From positions 1-39,048 of the forward strand of contig NZ_JAAAXQ010000024.1 of the NCBI RefSeq assembly GCF_009916105.1: a stretch of 39,048 nt of DNA. Reading direction: 5' to 3'. Both the position numbers and the translations under genes were made by a program. Shown here piece after piece: positions 28,113 to 36,093 of this stretch (position 1 is the first letter of the stretch; every line of letters starts with the position of its first letter). This stretch comes from Streptomyces sp. GC420 (GTDB lineage: Bacteria > Actinomycetota > Actinomycetes > Streptomycetales > Streptomycetaceae). The notes under the pieces were generated by a model. The model searched no databases. It saw only the letters and a program-made list of their open reading frames with translations, and was not told where the DNA came from.

Positions 28113-28394
28113 TTAGCGGCGCTTCGACTTCCGGTCGTCCTTGACGTGGCCGCGGAAGGTGCGAGTCGGCGAGAACTCGCCGAGCTTGTGGCCGACCATG
28201 GACTCGGTGACGAACACCGGGACATGGGTCTTGCCGTTGTGCACCGCGATCGTGTGACCCAGCATGGCCGGGATGATCATCGAGCGACGGGACCAGGTCT
28301 TGATGACGTTCTTGGTGCCGGCTTCGTTCTGGGCGTCCACCTTCTTGATCAGGTGGTCGTCGACGAAGGGCCCCTTCTTGAGACTGCGCGGCAT
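28113..28394 (-). CDS. rpsS: 30S ribosomal protein S19
   Basis: Head protein of 93 residues contacting S13. It begins [20 protein letters not shown] and has the signature [19 protein letters not shown]. It follows rplB by 12 bases. Confidence 0.98.
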   Translation of the reverse strand: MPRSLKKGPFVDDHLIKKVDAQNEAGTKNVIKTWSRRSMIIPAMLGHTIAVHNGKTHVPVFVTESMVGHKLGEFSPTRTFRGHVKDDRKSKRR

Positions 28395-28406
28395 CTAAAC
28401 CCGCTC

Positions 28407-29243
28407 CTAGCGCTTCTTGTTCGTCTTGCGGCGGCGGACGATGTACTTGTTGCTCGCCTTCTTGGGAGAACGAGTACGACCCTCCTTCTGACCCCACGGG
28501 CTGACCGGGTGGCGACCACCGGAGGTCTTGCCCTCACCACCACCGTGCGGGTGGTCGACCGGGTTCATGGCCACACCGCGGACGGTCGGGCGGACGCCCT
28601 TCCAGCGCATGCGGCCGGCCTTGCCCCAGTTGATGTTCGACTGCTCGGCGTTGCCGACCTCGCCGACAGTGGCGCGGCAGCGGACGTCGACCAGGCGGAT
28701 CTCACCGGACGGCATGCGCAGGTGGGCCATGGAGCCCTCCTTCGCCAGCAGCTGCACGGAGGCACCCGCGGAGCGGGCGAACTTCGCGCCGCCGCCGGGC
28801 CGCAGCTCGATGGCGTGCAGGGTCGTACCGACCGGGATGTTGCGCAGCGCCAGGTTGTTGCCGGGCTTGATGTCGGCACCGGGGCCGTTCTCGATCCGGT
28901 CACCCTGCTGCAGACCGCGGGGGGCGAGGATGTAGCGCTTCTCGCCGTCCGCGTAGTGCAGGAGCGCGATGCGCGCGGTGCGGTTGGGGTCGTACTCGAT
29001 GTGCGCGACCTTGGCAGGCACGCCGTCCTTGTCGTGACGACGGAAGTCGATCAGACGGTAGGCGCGCTTGTGGCCACCACCCTGGTGGCGAACGGTCACA
29101 CGACCGGCGTTGTTACGGCCGCCCTTGCTGTGCAGGGGGCGGACCAGCGACTTCTCCGGCGTGGACCGCGTGATCTCGACGAAGTCGGCGACGCTGGAGC
29201 CACGACGGCCCGGAGTCGTCGGCTTGTACTTGCGGATACCCAT
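28407..29243 (-). CDS. rplB: 50S ribosomal protein L2
   Basis: Large-subunit protein needed for peptidyl transferase and subunit joining, 278 residues. It begins [20 protein letters not shown] and carries the conserved [13 protein letters not shown] loop with the functionally important histidine, and a basic C-terminus [12 protein letters not shown]. It follows rplW by 38 bases. Confidence 0.98.
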   Translation of the reverse strand: MGIRKYKPTTPGRRGSSVADFVEITRSTPEKSLVRPLHSKGGRNNAGRVTVRHQGGGHKRAYRLIDFRRHDKDGVPAKVAHIEYDPNRTARIALLHYADGEKRYILAPRGLQQGDRIENGPGADIKPGNNLALRNIPVGTTLHAIELRPGGGAKFARSAGASVQLLAKEGSMAHLRMPSGEIRLVDVRCRATVGEVGNAEQSNINWGKAGRMRWKGVRPTVRGVAMNPVDHPHGGGEGKTSGGRHPVSPWGQKEGRTRSPKKASNKYIVRRRKTNKKR

Positions 29244-29281
29244 TTCTCAGTCCTCGTCCGATATCGGACCAGGGCGCTCCG

Positions 29282-29596
29282 TTAGGAGGCCTGGCCGAAG
29301 ATGTCGATTCGGTCGCCCTCAGCAAGGGTCACGATGGCGCGCTTGGTGTCCTTGCGCTTGCCGAAGCCGGTCTTGGTCCGCTTGCGCTTCCCCTGCCGGT
29401 TGATCGTGTTGACCCCGGTGACCTTGACCGAGAAGACCGTTTCCACGGCCTGCTTGATCTGAGTCTTGTTCGCGCGCGGGTCGACGATGAACGTGTACTT
29501 GTTCTCGTCCAGAAGCGCGTAGCTCTTCTCGGACACGACCGGCTTGACGAGGATGTCGCGCGGGTCCGTGTAGGTCTTGCTGGTGATCTCGGCCAT
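29282..29596 (-). CDS. rplW: 50S ribosomal protein L23
   Basis: Exit-port protein that docks SRP and trigger factor, 104 residues. [20 protein letters not shown] and the signature [20 protein letters not shown] are present. Its ATG shares one base with the rplD stop. Confidence 0.98.
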   Translation of the reverse strand: MAEITSKTYTDPRDILVKPVVSEKSYALLDENKYTFIVDPRANKTQIKQAVETVFSVKVTGVNTINRQGKRKRTKTGFGKRKDTKRAIVTLAEGDRIDIFGQAS

Positions 29597-30249
29597 CAGG
29601 CTTCGCTCCCCTCGGTGTCGTTGGCGGCCTTGGGGCCGGACACGAAGGACTCGAAGGCGGCCTTGGTGAAGACCACGTCGTCGGAGACGAGCACGTCGTA
29701 CGTGTTCAGCTGGCCCGGCTCCAGGATGTGGACCTGGGGCAGGTTGCGGGCGGACAGCCACGCGGCCTCGTCGCTGCGCTCGGCGACCAGGAGCAGGTTC
29801 TTGCGCTCCGAGATCTTGCCGAACAGCGTCTTGGCGGCCTTGGTGGAGACCTCGCCCTCGATCACGCCGGAGACGACGTGGATGCGGGAGTTGCGGGCCC
29901 GGTCGGTGAGGGCACCGCGCAGGGCGGCGGCCTTCATCTTCTTCGGGGTCCGCTGCGAGTAGTCGCGCGGCACGGGGCCGTGGACGACGCCACCGCCGGC
30001 GAACTGCGGAGCGCGGGTCGAACCCTGACGGGCGCGGCCGGTGCCCTTCTGGCGGTACGGCTTCTTGCCACCGCCGCGGACTTCACCGCGGGTCTTGGTC
30101 TTGTGCGTGCCCTGGCGGGCAGCGGCCAGCTGGGCGACGACGACCTGGTGGATCAGCGGAACGCTGACCTTGGCGTCGAAGATCTCCGCGGGGAGCTCGA
30201 CGCTACCGGCCTTCTCGCCAGCGGGCGAAAGGATGTCAATGGTGCTCAT
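29596..30249 (-). CDS. rplD: 50S ribosomal protein L4
   Basis: Tunnel protein, 217 residues; in E. coli L4 also represses the S10 operon by attenuation. It has [20 protein letters not shown], then [19 protein letters not shown] (tunnel loop). ATG at 30249 gives [13 protein letters not shown]; the longer open frame upstream overlaps rplC. Seven bases separate it from the rplC stop. Confidence 0.98.
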   Translation of the reverse strand: MSTIDILSPAGEKAGSVELPAEIFDAKVSVPLIHQVVVAQLAAARQGTHKTKTRGEVRGGGKKPYRQKGTGRARQGSTRAPQFAGGGVVHGPVPRDYSQRTPKKMKAAALRGALTDRARNSRIHVVSGVIEGEVSTKAAKTLFGKISERKNLLLVAERSDEAAWLSARNLPQVHILEPGQLNTYDVLVSDDVVFTKAAFESFVSGPKAANDTEGSEA

Positions 30250-30256
30250 CGTTACC

Positions 30257-30901
30257 TCAGGCCCCCTTGGCCGCGGTACGGACCAGGACGAGGCCGCCGT
30301 TCGGACCGGGAACCGCGCCCTTGATGAGCAGCAGACCCTTCTCCGCGTCAACGGCGTGGACGGTCAGGTTCTGGGTGGTGACCCGCTCGTTGCCCATACG
30401 GCCCGCCATGCGGAGGCCTTTGAACACACGGCCCGGGGTGGCGCAGCCACCGATGGAACCGGGCGAGCGGTGCTTGCGCTGGGTACCGTGCCCGGCGCCG
30501 AGGCCACGGAAGTTGTGGCGCTTCATGACACCGGCGAAGCCCTTGCCCTTGCTCTTGCCGGTGACGTCGACCTTGACGCCGGCCTCGAACACCTCGGCGG
30601 TGATCTCCTGGCCGAGGGTGTACTCGCCGGCGTCGGCGGTACGGATCTCGACGAGGTGGCGGCGGGGGGTGACGTCGGCCTTGGCGAAGTGGCCCTTGAG
30701 GGGCTTGTTCACCTTGCGGGGGTCGATCTCGCCGAAGGCGATCTGGACCGACTCGTAGCCGTCGGTGTCGTTCGTACGGACCTGGGTCACGACGTTCGGA
30801 CCGGCCTTGACCACGGTGACCGGGACGACACGGTTGTTCTCGTCCCAGACCTGGGTCATGCCGAGCTTCTCGCCCAGGATGCCCTTGATCTGCTTAGCCA
30901 T
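30257..30901 (-). CDS. rplC: 50S ribosomal protein L3
   Basis: Assembly-initiator protein near the peptidyl transferase centre, 214 residues. [20 protein letters not shown] at the N-terminus and [20 protein letters not shown] with [15 protein letters not shown] in the middle are diagnostic. It lies 14 bases after rpsJ. Confidence 0.98.
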   Translation of the reverse strand: MAKQIKGILGEKLGMTQVWDENNRVVPVTVVKAGPNVVTQVRTNDTDGYESVQIAFGEIDPRKVNKPLKGHFAKADVTPRRHLVEIRTADAGEYTLGQEITAEVFEAGVKVDVTGKSKGKGFAGVMKRHNFRGLGAGHGTQRKHRSPGSIGGCATPGRVFKGLRMAGRMGNERVTTQNLTVHAVDAEKGLLLIKGAVPGPNGGLVLVRTAAKGA

Positions 30902-30915
30902 CTCTTCCGCGCCTC

Positions 30916-31224
30916 TCAGAGCTTGATCTCGATGTCAACGCCGGCCGGAAGGTCCAGGCGCATCAGCGAGTCAACGGTCTTGGGCGTCGGGTCGAGGATG
31001 TCGATCAGGCGCTTGTGCGTGCGCATCTCGAAGTGCTCGCGCGAGTCCTTGTACTTGTGCGGCGACTTGATGACGCAGTACACGTTCTTCTCAGTGGGCA
31101 GCGGCACCGGGCCCGCGACCGACGCACCAGTGCGCGTCACCGTTTCGACGATCTTCTTCGCCGAGGAGTCGATGACCTCGTGGTCATAGGCCTTGAGCCT
31201 GATGCGGATCTTCTGTCCCGCCAT
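30916..31224 (-). CDS. rpsJ: 30S ribosomal protein S10
   Basis: Head protein that also binds NusB in antitermination. 102 residues: [20 protein letters not shown] at the start and the signature [20 protein letters not shown]. It is the first gene of the S10 operon, behind a leader of about 300 bases. Confidence 0.98.
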   Translation of the reverse strand: MAGQKIRIRLKAYDHEVIDSSAKKIVETVTRTGASVAGPVPLPTEKNVYCVIKSPHKYKDSREHFEMRTHKRLIDILDPTPKTVDSLMRLDLPAGVDIEIKL

Positions 31225-31322
31225 GGCTTCCTGTTCTTCCTAGTCTCATAACGCTCTGGAACCGGGCCTTCCGGTACCTTCTCTCCGACCCACGCGGTCG
31301 GGCGTGTCGCGCCCCCCTCGTT

Positions 31323-31341
31323 AAAAAATCCCATGCGGATT
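31323..31341 (-). terminator. attenuator-like hairpin with T6 run in the S10 leader
   Basis: On the minus strand AATCC-gcatg-GGATT runs straight into TTTT, so a five-pair stem ends in a six-T run. A T-run is rare in this genome. It lies about 100 bases before the rpsJ start and could pause or terminate transcription; the short stem makes this uncertain. Confidence 0.4.
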
Positions 31342-31529
31342 CCCTACGAGAAGGGGTTTGTGCGGGAGAAGGACACCCACCAGGTTCCTGGCCGAGGCAC
31401 CCCACTGACGCTTCCCGGAAGATTCCCGTACTTCCACCCCTGACAAGGGGTGACGAGTACTGCGGGACTCGCTTCCAGTCCTCCCGACGGGAGGCGCGCA
31501 GCATCGGCACTCAACCGAGCAACCCCGAT

Positions 31530-31560
31530 AGTCTGCCATAGGCGGCAGTCCGATAGCCAA
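31530..31560 (-). promoter_or_regulatory. candidate S10 operon promoter
   Basis: TTGGCT (31555-31560) and CAGACT (31530-31535) on the minus strand, spaced by 19 bases. Both resemble Streptomyces housekeeping promoter boxes, but the spacer is one or two bases longer than ideal. Start would be near 31523. Confidence 0.4.
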
Positions 31561-31726
31561 TCGAGCCGAAGAGGTTACCCGGGCCGCGCCGCGAACCAAA
31601 CCCACCCCCTCCCGGGGCGCCGGCACAGGTTTCGACACGAACGAGTCTTCGGGGATTCACCCGATGTCGTGGGGCTCACGGGCGGTCGGTCACGCAGCCC
31701 ACGCTCGGCCCCTACGTTTCATCGTC

Positions 31727-32272
31727 ATGAGCACCCAGGAACGACCCCGGGACGAGCAGTCCAGCCCCTGGATCGCGCTGTACCGGCGCATCGGCGAGCT
31801 CGATCGGGAGGATCTGGCGGTGGTCGACTACCTGGTGGACCAGCTCCTCGGCCACAGACCCGCTCGCCGCCCGCCGCACGCCCTGCCGGTCCGCGCGGCA
31901 GTCGGCGGTTCGCCTCCGGCGCCGGACACACCTCCCGGACGCGCGCACTACTGGCGCCGCCCCGTCACCTACTTCCCCGGCTGCGGCAGCATTCTGGAGA
32001 GCGCCTACATCAGAGGAAAGGCCGAAGGCAGGGCCGAGACCCGGGCCGCGACCGAAGGCCGCGACGCCACCTTGTGCGAAGTGCGGGCGGAAGCCGTACT
32101 CATCGCGCTGGAACAGCGGAGGGCCGTGCTCACACCCGGCGTCCGCAACCGCATCGCCTCATGCGCCGATCCGGCCACGCTCGACGCCTGGCTGAACCGC
32201 GTGCACGAGATCGACGCGCCGGAAGAGCTGTTCCATCAGCCCATCGGCTCCCTTCCCGACCGACCCCGCTGA
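31727..32272 (+). CDS. hypothetical protein with Rpn-like C-terminal tail
   Basis: A protein of 181 residues. The C-terminal part resembles the tail of a large Streptomyces family related to Rpn/PD-(D/E)XK recombination-promoting nucleases: YIRGKAEGRAETRAATEGRD (charged helix), then VLIALEQRR, NRIASCADPATLDAWLNR and APEELF. The N-terminal 95 residues do not resemble the nuclease core and are Pro/Arg-rich with RRPVTYFPGCG. It may therefore be a shortened relative or a regulator that keeps only the tail. The ATG at 31727 was preferred over one 21 codons upstream. It is divergent from the S10 operon. Similarity is from memory and should be searched. Confidence 0.55.
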   Translation: MSTQERPRDEQSSPWIALYRRIGELDREDLAVVDYLVDQLLGHRPARRPPHALPVRAAVGGSPPAPDTPPGRAHYWRRPVTYFPGCGSILESAYIRGKAEGRAETRAATEGRDATLCEVRAEAVLIALEQRRAVLTPGVRNRIASCADPATLDAWLNRVHEIDAPEELFHQPIGSLPDRPR

Positions 32273-32353
32273 GAACCTCAGACCGTCGGGCGCGCCTGGG
32301 CCGCGCGACCGCGACACGCGGAATGCACCGATGCGACCCAGCCTGAAGCGCAG

Positions 32354-32384
32354 GTGTATATATTGAACACAGGCGTATATCAAT
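32354..32384. promoter_or_regulatory. AT-rich promoter/operator before vapB
   Basis: A sharp AT-rich island in GC-rich DNA. GTGTATAT (32354-32361) is echoed by GCGTATAT (32373-32380), 19 bases apart, and ATTGA (32362-32366) pairs with TCAAT (32380-32384). It ends 15 bases before the vapB ATG, so it probably contains the promoter and the VapBC autoregulatory site. Confidence 0.5.
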
Positions 32385-32398
32385 CTCGGGAGGCCGTC

Positions 32399-32617
32399 AT
32401 GTCCAAGACCCTGGTCGACGTCGACGACGACATGCTGGCCTTCGCCCAGCAGCAGCTCGGCACCAGGACCAAGCGCGACACCATCAACCGGGCGCTGACG
32501 ATAGCGGCGGCGATCAGCGCCGACGACCGAGCGAGAGCCCTGCGCTGGCTCCAGGACAACGCCGACGCCTTCCTCGACTTCGACGTGCTCGAGGAGAGGG
32601 AGCGATCAGGCCTGTGA
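32399..32617 (+). CDS. vapB: type II antitoxin, VapB family
   Basis: A 72-residue antitoxin expected to bind DNA through an N-terminal ribbon-helix-helix and to neutralise VapC through its C-terminal part. It begins MSKTLVDVDDDMLAFAQQQL, followed by GTRTKRDTINRALTIAAA, the usual VapB pattern in actinobacteria. GGAGG lies five bases before the ATG. The last four bases overlap the vapC start (GTGA), typical of toxin-antitoxin coupling. Confidence 0.88.
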   Translation: MSKTLVDVDDDMLAFAQQQLGTRTKRDTINRALTIAAAISADDRARALRWLQDNADAFLDFDVLEERERSGL

Positions 32618-33024
32618 CCTACCTCGCCGACACGTCCGCAGTGTGGCGACTCCTGCGCCGCCAGATCAGTGATCCCTGGCCGGATCGCGTGGCCCGGGGG
32701 CTCGTCGCCATCTGCGCTCCGGTTGAATCCGAGCTGATGCCGGGCCTGCGCGCGGACCGCGACTACGAACCCTTCTTCACGATGCTCGGCCAGACCTTCG
32801 GCTGGGTGCCGGTCCTCGATGATCCGTGGCCGAAGATCATCTCTGTGCAGCGGGAACTGGTTCGAATCGGCCATCATCGAGGCCCCTCCCCGATCGACAT
32901 CCTCATCGCCCTCACGGCCGAGCAGCACCACCTCACCGTCCTTCATGCGGACGACGACTTCGAGGCGATCGCGAAGGTCCGGCCGACGGTCCGGATGGTA
33001 CGGCTCCAGCCGCTCACGCCGTGA
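32614..33024 (+). CDS. vapC: PIN-domain toxin ribonuclease, VapC family
   Basis: A 136-residue PIN-domain protein expected to cleave RNA using magnesium. Acidic active-site residues are visible: Asp6 (LADTSAV), Glu40 (VESELM), Asp95 (SPIDILIA) and Asp113/Asp115 (LHADDDFEAI). The GTG start overlaps the vapB stop. All four acid positions are kept, so the toxin is probably intact. The target RNA cannot be told from sequence. Confidence 0.9.
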   Translation: MTYLADTSAVWRLLRRQISDPWPDRVARGLVAICAPVESELMPGLRADRDYEPFFTMLGQTFGWVPVLDDPWPKIISVQRELVRIGHHRGPSPIDILIALTAEQHHLTVLHADDDFEAIAKVRPTVRMVRLQPLTP

Positions 33025-33151
33025 CCGGACCAGTTTGACGTGGGCACCGCGCACCCGGACGGGCGTACCGGTGTCGCACCGCCCGGCGATCGGCGTGAGG
33101 GTGGGACCGGCGGCCGGCTGAGCACTCCGGCCGCGGACCGAGGAGCGGATC

Positions 33152-33598
33152 GTGCTGAAGGGCTTCAAGAACTTCCTCATGCGCGGTGACGTCATCGTCA
33201 TCGCCGTCGGCCTGGTCACCGCGCTGGCGTTCTCCACGCTGATCAAGGCGTTCACCGACTACGTCGTCAATCCGATCGTGGCCCGGTTCCAGGGCGGCGG
33301 GTCGGCCGGGCTCGGCTGGCAGCTCGGGGACGAGGGGAACGAGGCGACGTACCTGAACCTCGGCGAGTTCATCTCGGCCCTGATCTACTTCGTCATCTTC
33401 ATGGCCGTCGTGTACTTCCTGATCGTCGTGCCGTACAAGCACTCCCAGGCCCGCCGCGGCGTCACCGTCTTCGGCGAGCCGGGCCCCGTCAAGAAATGCC
33501 CGGCCTGCCTGTCGGAGGACCTGCCCGCCGCGGCGAGCAGGTGCAAGTACTGCGGCACGGACCAGCCCGCTTCCGGCGCCGGCGCCCCCGCGCGGTAG
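33152..33598 (+). CDS. mscL: MscL-family mechanosensitive channel with C-terminal zinc ribbon
   Basis: A 148-residue membrane protein. The N-terminus KGFKNFLMRGDVIVIAVGLV is the MscL TM1 pattern (helix about 13-38), and a second helix lies at about 72-94 (FISALIYFVIFMAVVYFLIV). The C-terminal 30 residues carry two cysteine pairs, CPAC (116, 119) and CKYC (131, 134), forming a zinc ribbon in place of the usual helical bundle. GTG start preceded by GAGGAG. It is monocistronic here. Whether it gates like MscL is inference; a symbol is used by family only. Confidence 0.82.
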   Translation: MLKGFKNFLMRGDVIVIAVGLVTALAFSTLIKAFTDYVVNPIVARFQGGGSAGLGWQLGDEGNEATYLNLGEFISALIYFVIFMAVVYFLIVVPYKHSQARRGVTVFGEPGPVKKCPACLSEDLPAAASRCKYCGTDQPASGAGAPAR

Positions 33599-33708
33599 GT
33601 GCGGGGGCGCCGGGATCCGGGAGCGCCCGCGCGGTTGCACGGTTGCGCGGTGCGCGGCAGACCTCCGGTGCGCACGCGGCGGGCGCGCGCCGGAGGGCGA
33701 GGACGGGG

Positions 33709-34584
33709 TCAGCCGGCCCAGACCTCGGCGTCGTCGGCCGGGACGGTGGCGGCCAGGCCCAGCTCCTTGCGGGCGGCCACCGTCTTGTTCGGGTCGATGC
33801 CGGTGAAGGCCGCGTCGTACGCGATGTAGAAGGCGTCCGCGTCGGCGGCCGCGGCGGCCTTCTTCCACTCGGCGGTGGCCTTCTCCAGCTGTGCACGGAG
33901 CTTGCCGGTCTCCGGCTTGCCGATGCCCTTCAGGGCCTTGACGTGCGCGTCGAGGGCGGTGGCGACGGCCTTGGCCTGTGCCTTGTACCCCTTGAGGTCG
34001 CTCTCCACGTCCTCCGCCTCGGGCTGGTTCATCCACAGGGCGTCGTAGACGGCGTTCGAGCCCTTGAGGTACGCGGCCTGGTCGGCGTCCACGGACTTGG
34101 CCTTCACCGAGCCGGAGAACTTGCCCGTCTCCTTGGCGTAGGCGCAGCTCACGGCGCGGTCACCGGTCGCCCAGCTCTCCGCGGTGGGGTGGTAGTAGAG
34201 GATGCCGACGCCCTCGGGGAGCGCCCAGGTGTCCGGGGCGAACTTCTGCGCCTCGACCGGGCACCGCTCGTCGGCGATCGCCGAGACCTCGTCGTCACCG
34301 GGGAAGGCGCCCGCGTCGTCGATCTTGAACTCGCCGACGACCTGCCCCTCGTGCGGCTCGGCGCAGGGCACGATCTCGATGGCGAACTCCTCGCCCTCGG
34401 CCGTCCCGCTGTTCGGGTTGTAGCAGTCTCCGACGGCCAGCGAGAAGACCGATCTCTGGCGCGCCACCTTCTTCGCGCCTTCCTTGGCGTTGTCGAGCAC
34501 GGAGCATCCCGCGGCCGAGAGCGAGAGCAGGGCGAGGGCGGCGGCCGTGCCGCGCAGGGACCGGGACGGGGTGCTGAAAGTCAT
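33709..34584 (-). CDS. lipoprotein with septum-formation domain
   Basis: A 291-residue protein with a signal peptide and lipobox ending AAGC (Cys27), so it should be anchored to the outer face of the membrane. Residues about 45-145 match the septum-formation domain pattern: VGDCYN, VPCAEPHEGQVVGEF, RCPVEAQKF and the later VSCAYA, with paired cysteines likely forming disulphides. The C-terminal 120 residues are Ala/Lys-rich and helical. ATG at 34584 places the hydrophobic signal correctly; the frame is open another 53 codons upstream. The cellular role of the domain is only loosely known. Confidence 0.82.
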   Translation of the reverse strand: MTFSTPSRSLRGTAAALALLSLSAAGCSVLDNAKEGAKKVARQRSVFSLAVGDCYNPNSGTAEGEEFAIEIVPCAEPHEGQVVGEFKIDDAGAFPGDDEVSAIADERCPVEAQKFAPDTWALPEGVGILYYHPTAESWATGDRAVSCAYAKETGKFSGSVKAKSVDADQAAYLKGSNAVYDALWMNQPEAEDVESDLKGYKAQAKAVATALDAHVKALKGIGKPETGKLRAQLEKATAEWKKAAAAADADAFYIAYDAAFTGIDPNKTVAARKELGLAATVPADDAEVWAG

Positions 34585-35161
34585 GACGTGCGCATCCTCA
34601 AACAGAATTCTTACGAACAAGTCTGCGCATCGTAGGGCCTGCCTGTGACAGCGCTGTGGGCAGGGAACCTGCCGCTTCCGCTCAGGTCCGCGCATCCGCA
34701 CCCCGGGCGCCGGGCAGCGCCGTGCGATCCATCCGTCACGCAACCGGGGAGCGCCCGTTCCGAGGCGGCGAATGTGGGCTCTAACCTCACTCCACCGGCC
34801 CTATATGTTCGTTTCAGGGTGCAGTGGAAGCCCGCATTTGAAGACCGAACCAGTGCGTGTTCCGGGCAGCCTGGGGAAGGCCCCCGGCCGACCGAGGTGC
34901 GGCCGTGCGCCCGGGCCGTTCCGGTTGCGCCGGGCACCATGCCGGAACCGAGCCACCCGCCAAAGCCGGCATGCCGGCCGGAGCCAGGAGGCCGACGTTC
35001 CGGCGTGGACCGTGGTGGACCGTCCACCGGAGGGGCACCCCGCGCGCTCGTCGTGCCGCCGAGGACGGGGCCGGGCCGAAGAAGTACCGGGCCACAGGAC
35101 GTCTCCGGACCGGATTCACCTGCGGGACGCCCTCTGGACGCATCCACCACGGAAAGCAGAC
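34585..35161. other. 577-base non-coding gap before the drmD relic
   Basis: No gene is supported. It includes the lipoprotein promoter side (AT-rich near 34590-34620), a locally AT-rich stretch around 34790-34815 and a small palindrome CCGGCATGCCGG near 34965-34978. The longer open frames lack family features. This may be former upstream DNA of the drmD-like gene. Confidence 0.5.
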
Positions 35162-35465
35162 GTCCCGGACTCGGTCCCCTCCCCCGGCCAGCAGGTCACC
35201 GTGCGCAACCGCCCCTGGGTGGTGACCGAGGGGACCCGGTCCGCCCTCGCCTCTGACGACCAGGCCCGCGCCGCCGAGGCCACCCACCTGGTCCGGCTCG
35301 TCTCCCTGGAGGACGACGCCCGGGACGAGGAACTGCGGGTCGTGTGGGAGCTGGAGCGGGCGACCGAGGTCTACGACGGCCACGTTCTCCCCTCCGCGGG
35401 GAACGGGTTCGCCGAGCCCGACCGCCTCGACGCCTTCCTCGACGCGGTGCGCTGGGGGGCCGACG
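35162..35465 (+). pseudogene. N-terminal relic of DISARM helicase DrmD
   Basis: About 100 codons match the N-terminus of the SNF2-like helicase DrmD of class 1 DISARM phage-defence systems: PSPGQQVTVRNRPWVVTEG, then LVSLEDDARDEELRVVWELE and DRLDAFLDAVRWGA. In intact DrmD this is followed by LQAPF-type residues and the Walker A helicase core; here the match ends at WGA and the frame runs on into unrelated sequence. A GGAAAG site lies five bases before a GTC codon where a GTG start might be expected, so the start may also be lost. Identification rests on my recall of the family and needs a search. Confidence 0.6.
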
Positions 35466-35568
35466 ATGGCGGCTTGTTCCCCAAGCCGAATACGCCCTGT
35501 TCTGAGCCAGGGCGTCAACATACTCCGCGCCCGGTACGGACTTGGCGCGGAGCGCAATCAGTGGAGGG

Positions 35569-35778
35569 TCAGGGCCTCGACGCGTACGTCACGAAGTCCG
35601 CCCACGCGTTTGCCGTGAGCGCGAGCTGAGGGCCGCCGAGGTTCTTGGAGTCGCGAACGTGGACGGTGCCGGGGGTGGTGGCGACCTCGATGCAGGACTC
35701 GCCGTCGGTTCCGCTGCTGTAGCTGCTCTTGAACCACGCCAGTTCGGAGGCGTCCCCGGCGGAGGCGTTGCGGATCAT
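35569..35778 (-). CDS. DUF397 domain protein
   Basis: A 69-residue protein with the DUF397 core WFKSSYSSGTDGESCIEVAT and the C-terminal VRDSKNLGGPQLALTANAW. Such proteins are abundant in Streptomyces and usually follow an XRE-type regulator gene; their role is thought to be as a partner of that regulator. GGGAGAG precedes the ATG. The frame reads on without a stop into the DUF5753 remnant upstream, so the two may be expressed as one chain. Confidence 0.8.
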   Translation of the reverse strand: MIRNASAGDASELAWFKSSYSSGTDGESCIEVATTPGTVHVRDSKNLGGPQLALTANAWADFVTYASRP

Positions 35779-36093
35779 GTCTCTCCCAGCAAACTCCCGA
35801 GGCGGGAGGGCCAGGGCCCGGACAGTGCCGTACCGCAGCTCAAGGACTCGCAGTTGTTTCGGGTCGGAGACCGGGCGGCCGTTGAACGCGCCGTCCGAGC
35901 GTCCCACTGCCGTTCCATCCCCGAACTTCAGCACCTCGATCCTGCCGTCCACTCCTGGATGAGCCTCGCTGCTTGTCGGCATCACCTGGAGCGTGACGTT
36001 GCGCAATCGGCCAACCTCCAGCAGGTGTTCGAGTTGCTGACGCCACACCATTGTGCCCCCGACGGGACGGCGGAGAGGCGCCTCTTCGAGCAC
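35779..36093 (-). pseudogene. C-terminal DUF5753 remnant of an XRE-type regulator
   Basis: About 105 codons match the DUF5753 C-terminal region of Streptomyces XRE regulators: VLEEAPLRRPVGG, QQLEHLLEVGRLRNVTLQVM, SSEAHPGVDG and LELRYGTVRALALPPRE. The N-terminal helix-turn-helix (about 150 residues) is missing and unrelated sequence lies beyond 36093. The middle of the domain is also shortened relative to what I recall. It continues in frame into DUF397 at its 3' end. A GTG at 36093 could act as a start. It is most likely a broken regulator. Confidence 0.65.

Larger units (their letters stand above)
31225..31726. other. S10 operon leader and promoter region
   Basis: These 502 bases hold no gene. 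On the minus strand they contain a candidate promoter near 31545, a nested hairpin at 31424-31467 (inner stem CACCCCT-gaca-AGGGGTG) and a small stem followed by six Ts near 31323-31341. The region is less GC-rich than its surroundings. Confidence 0.6.

Noticed and set aside
34611..35150. Minus-strand frame of 179 codons upstream of the lipoprotein
   Set aside because: Arg/Pro/Gly-rich, no ribosome binding site and no recognised family.
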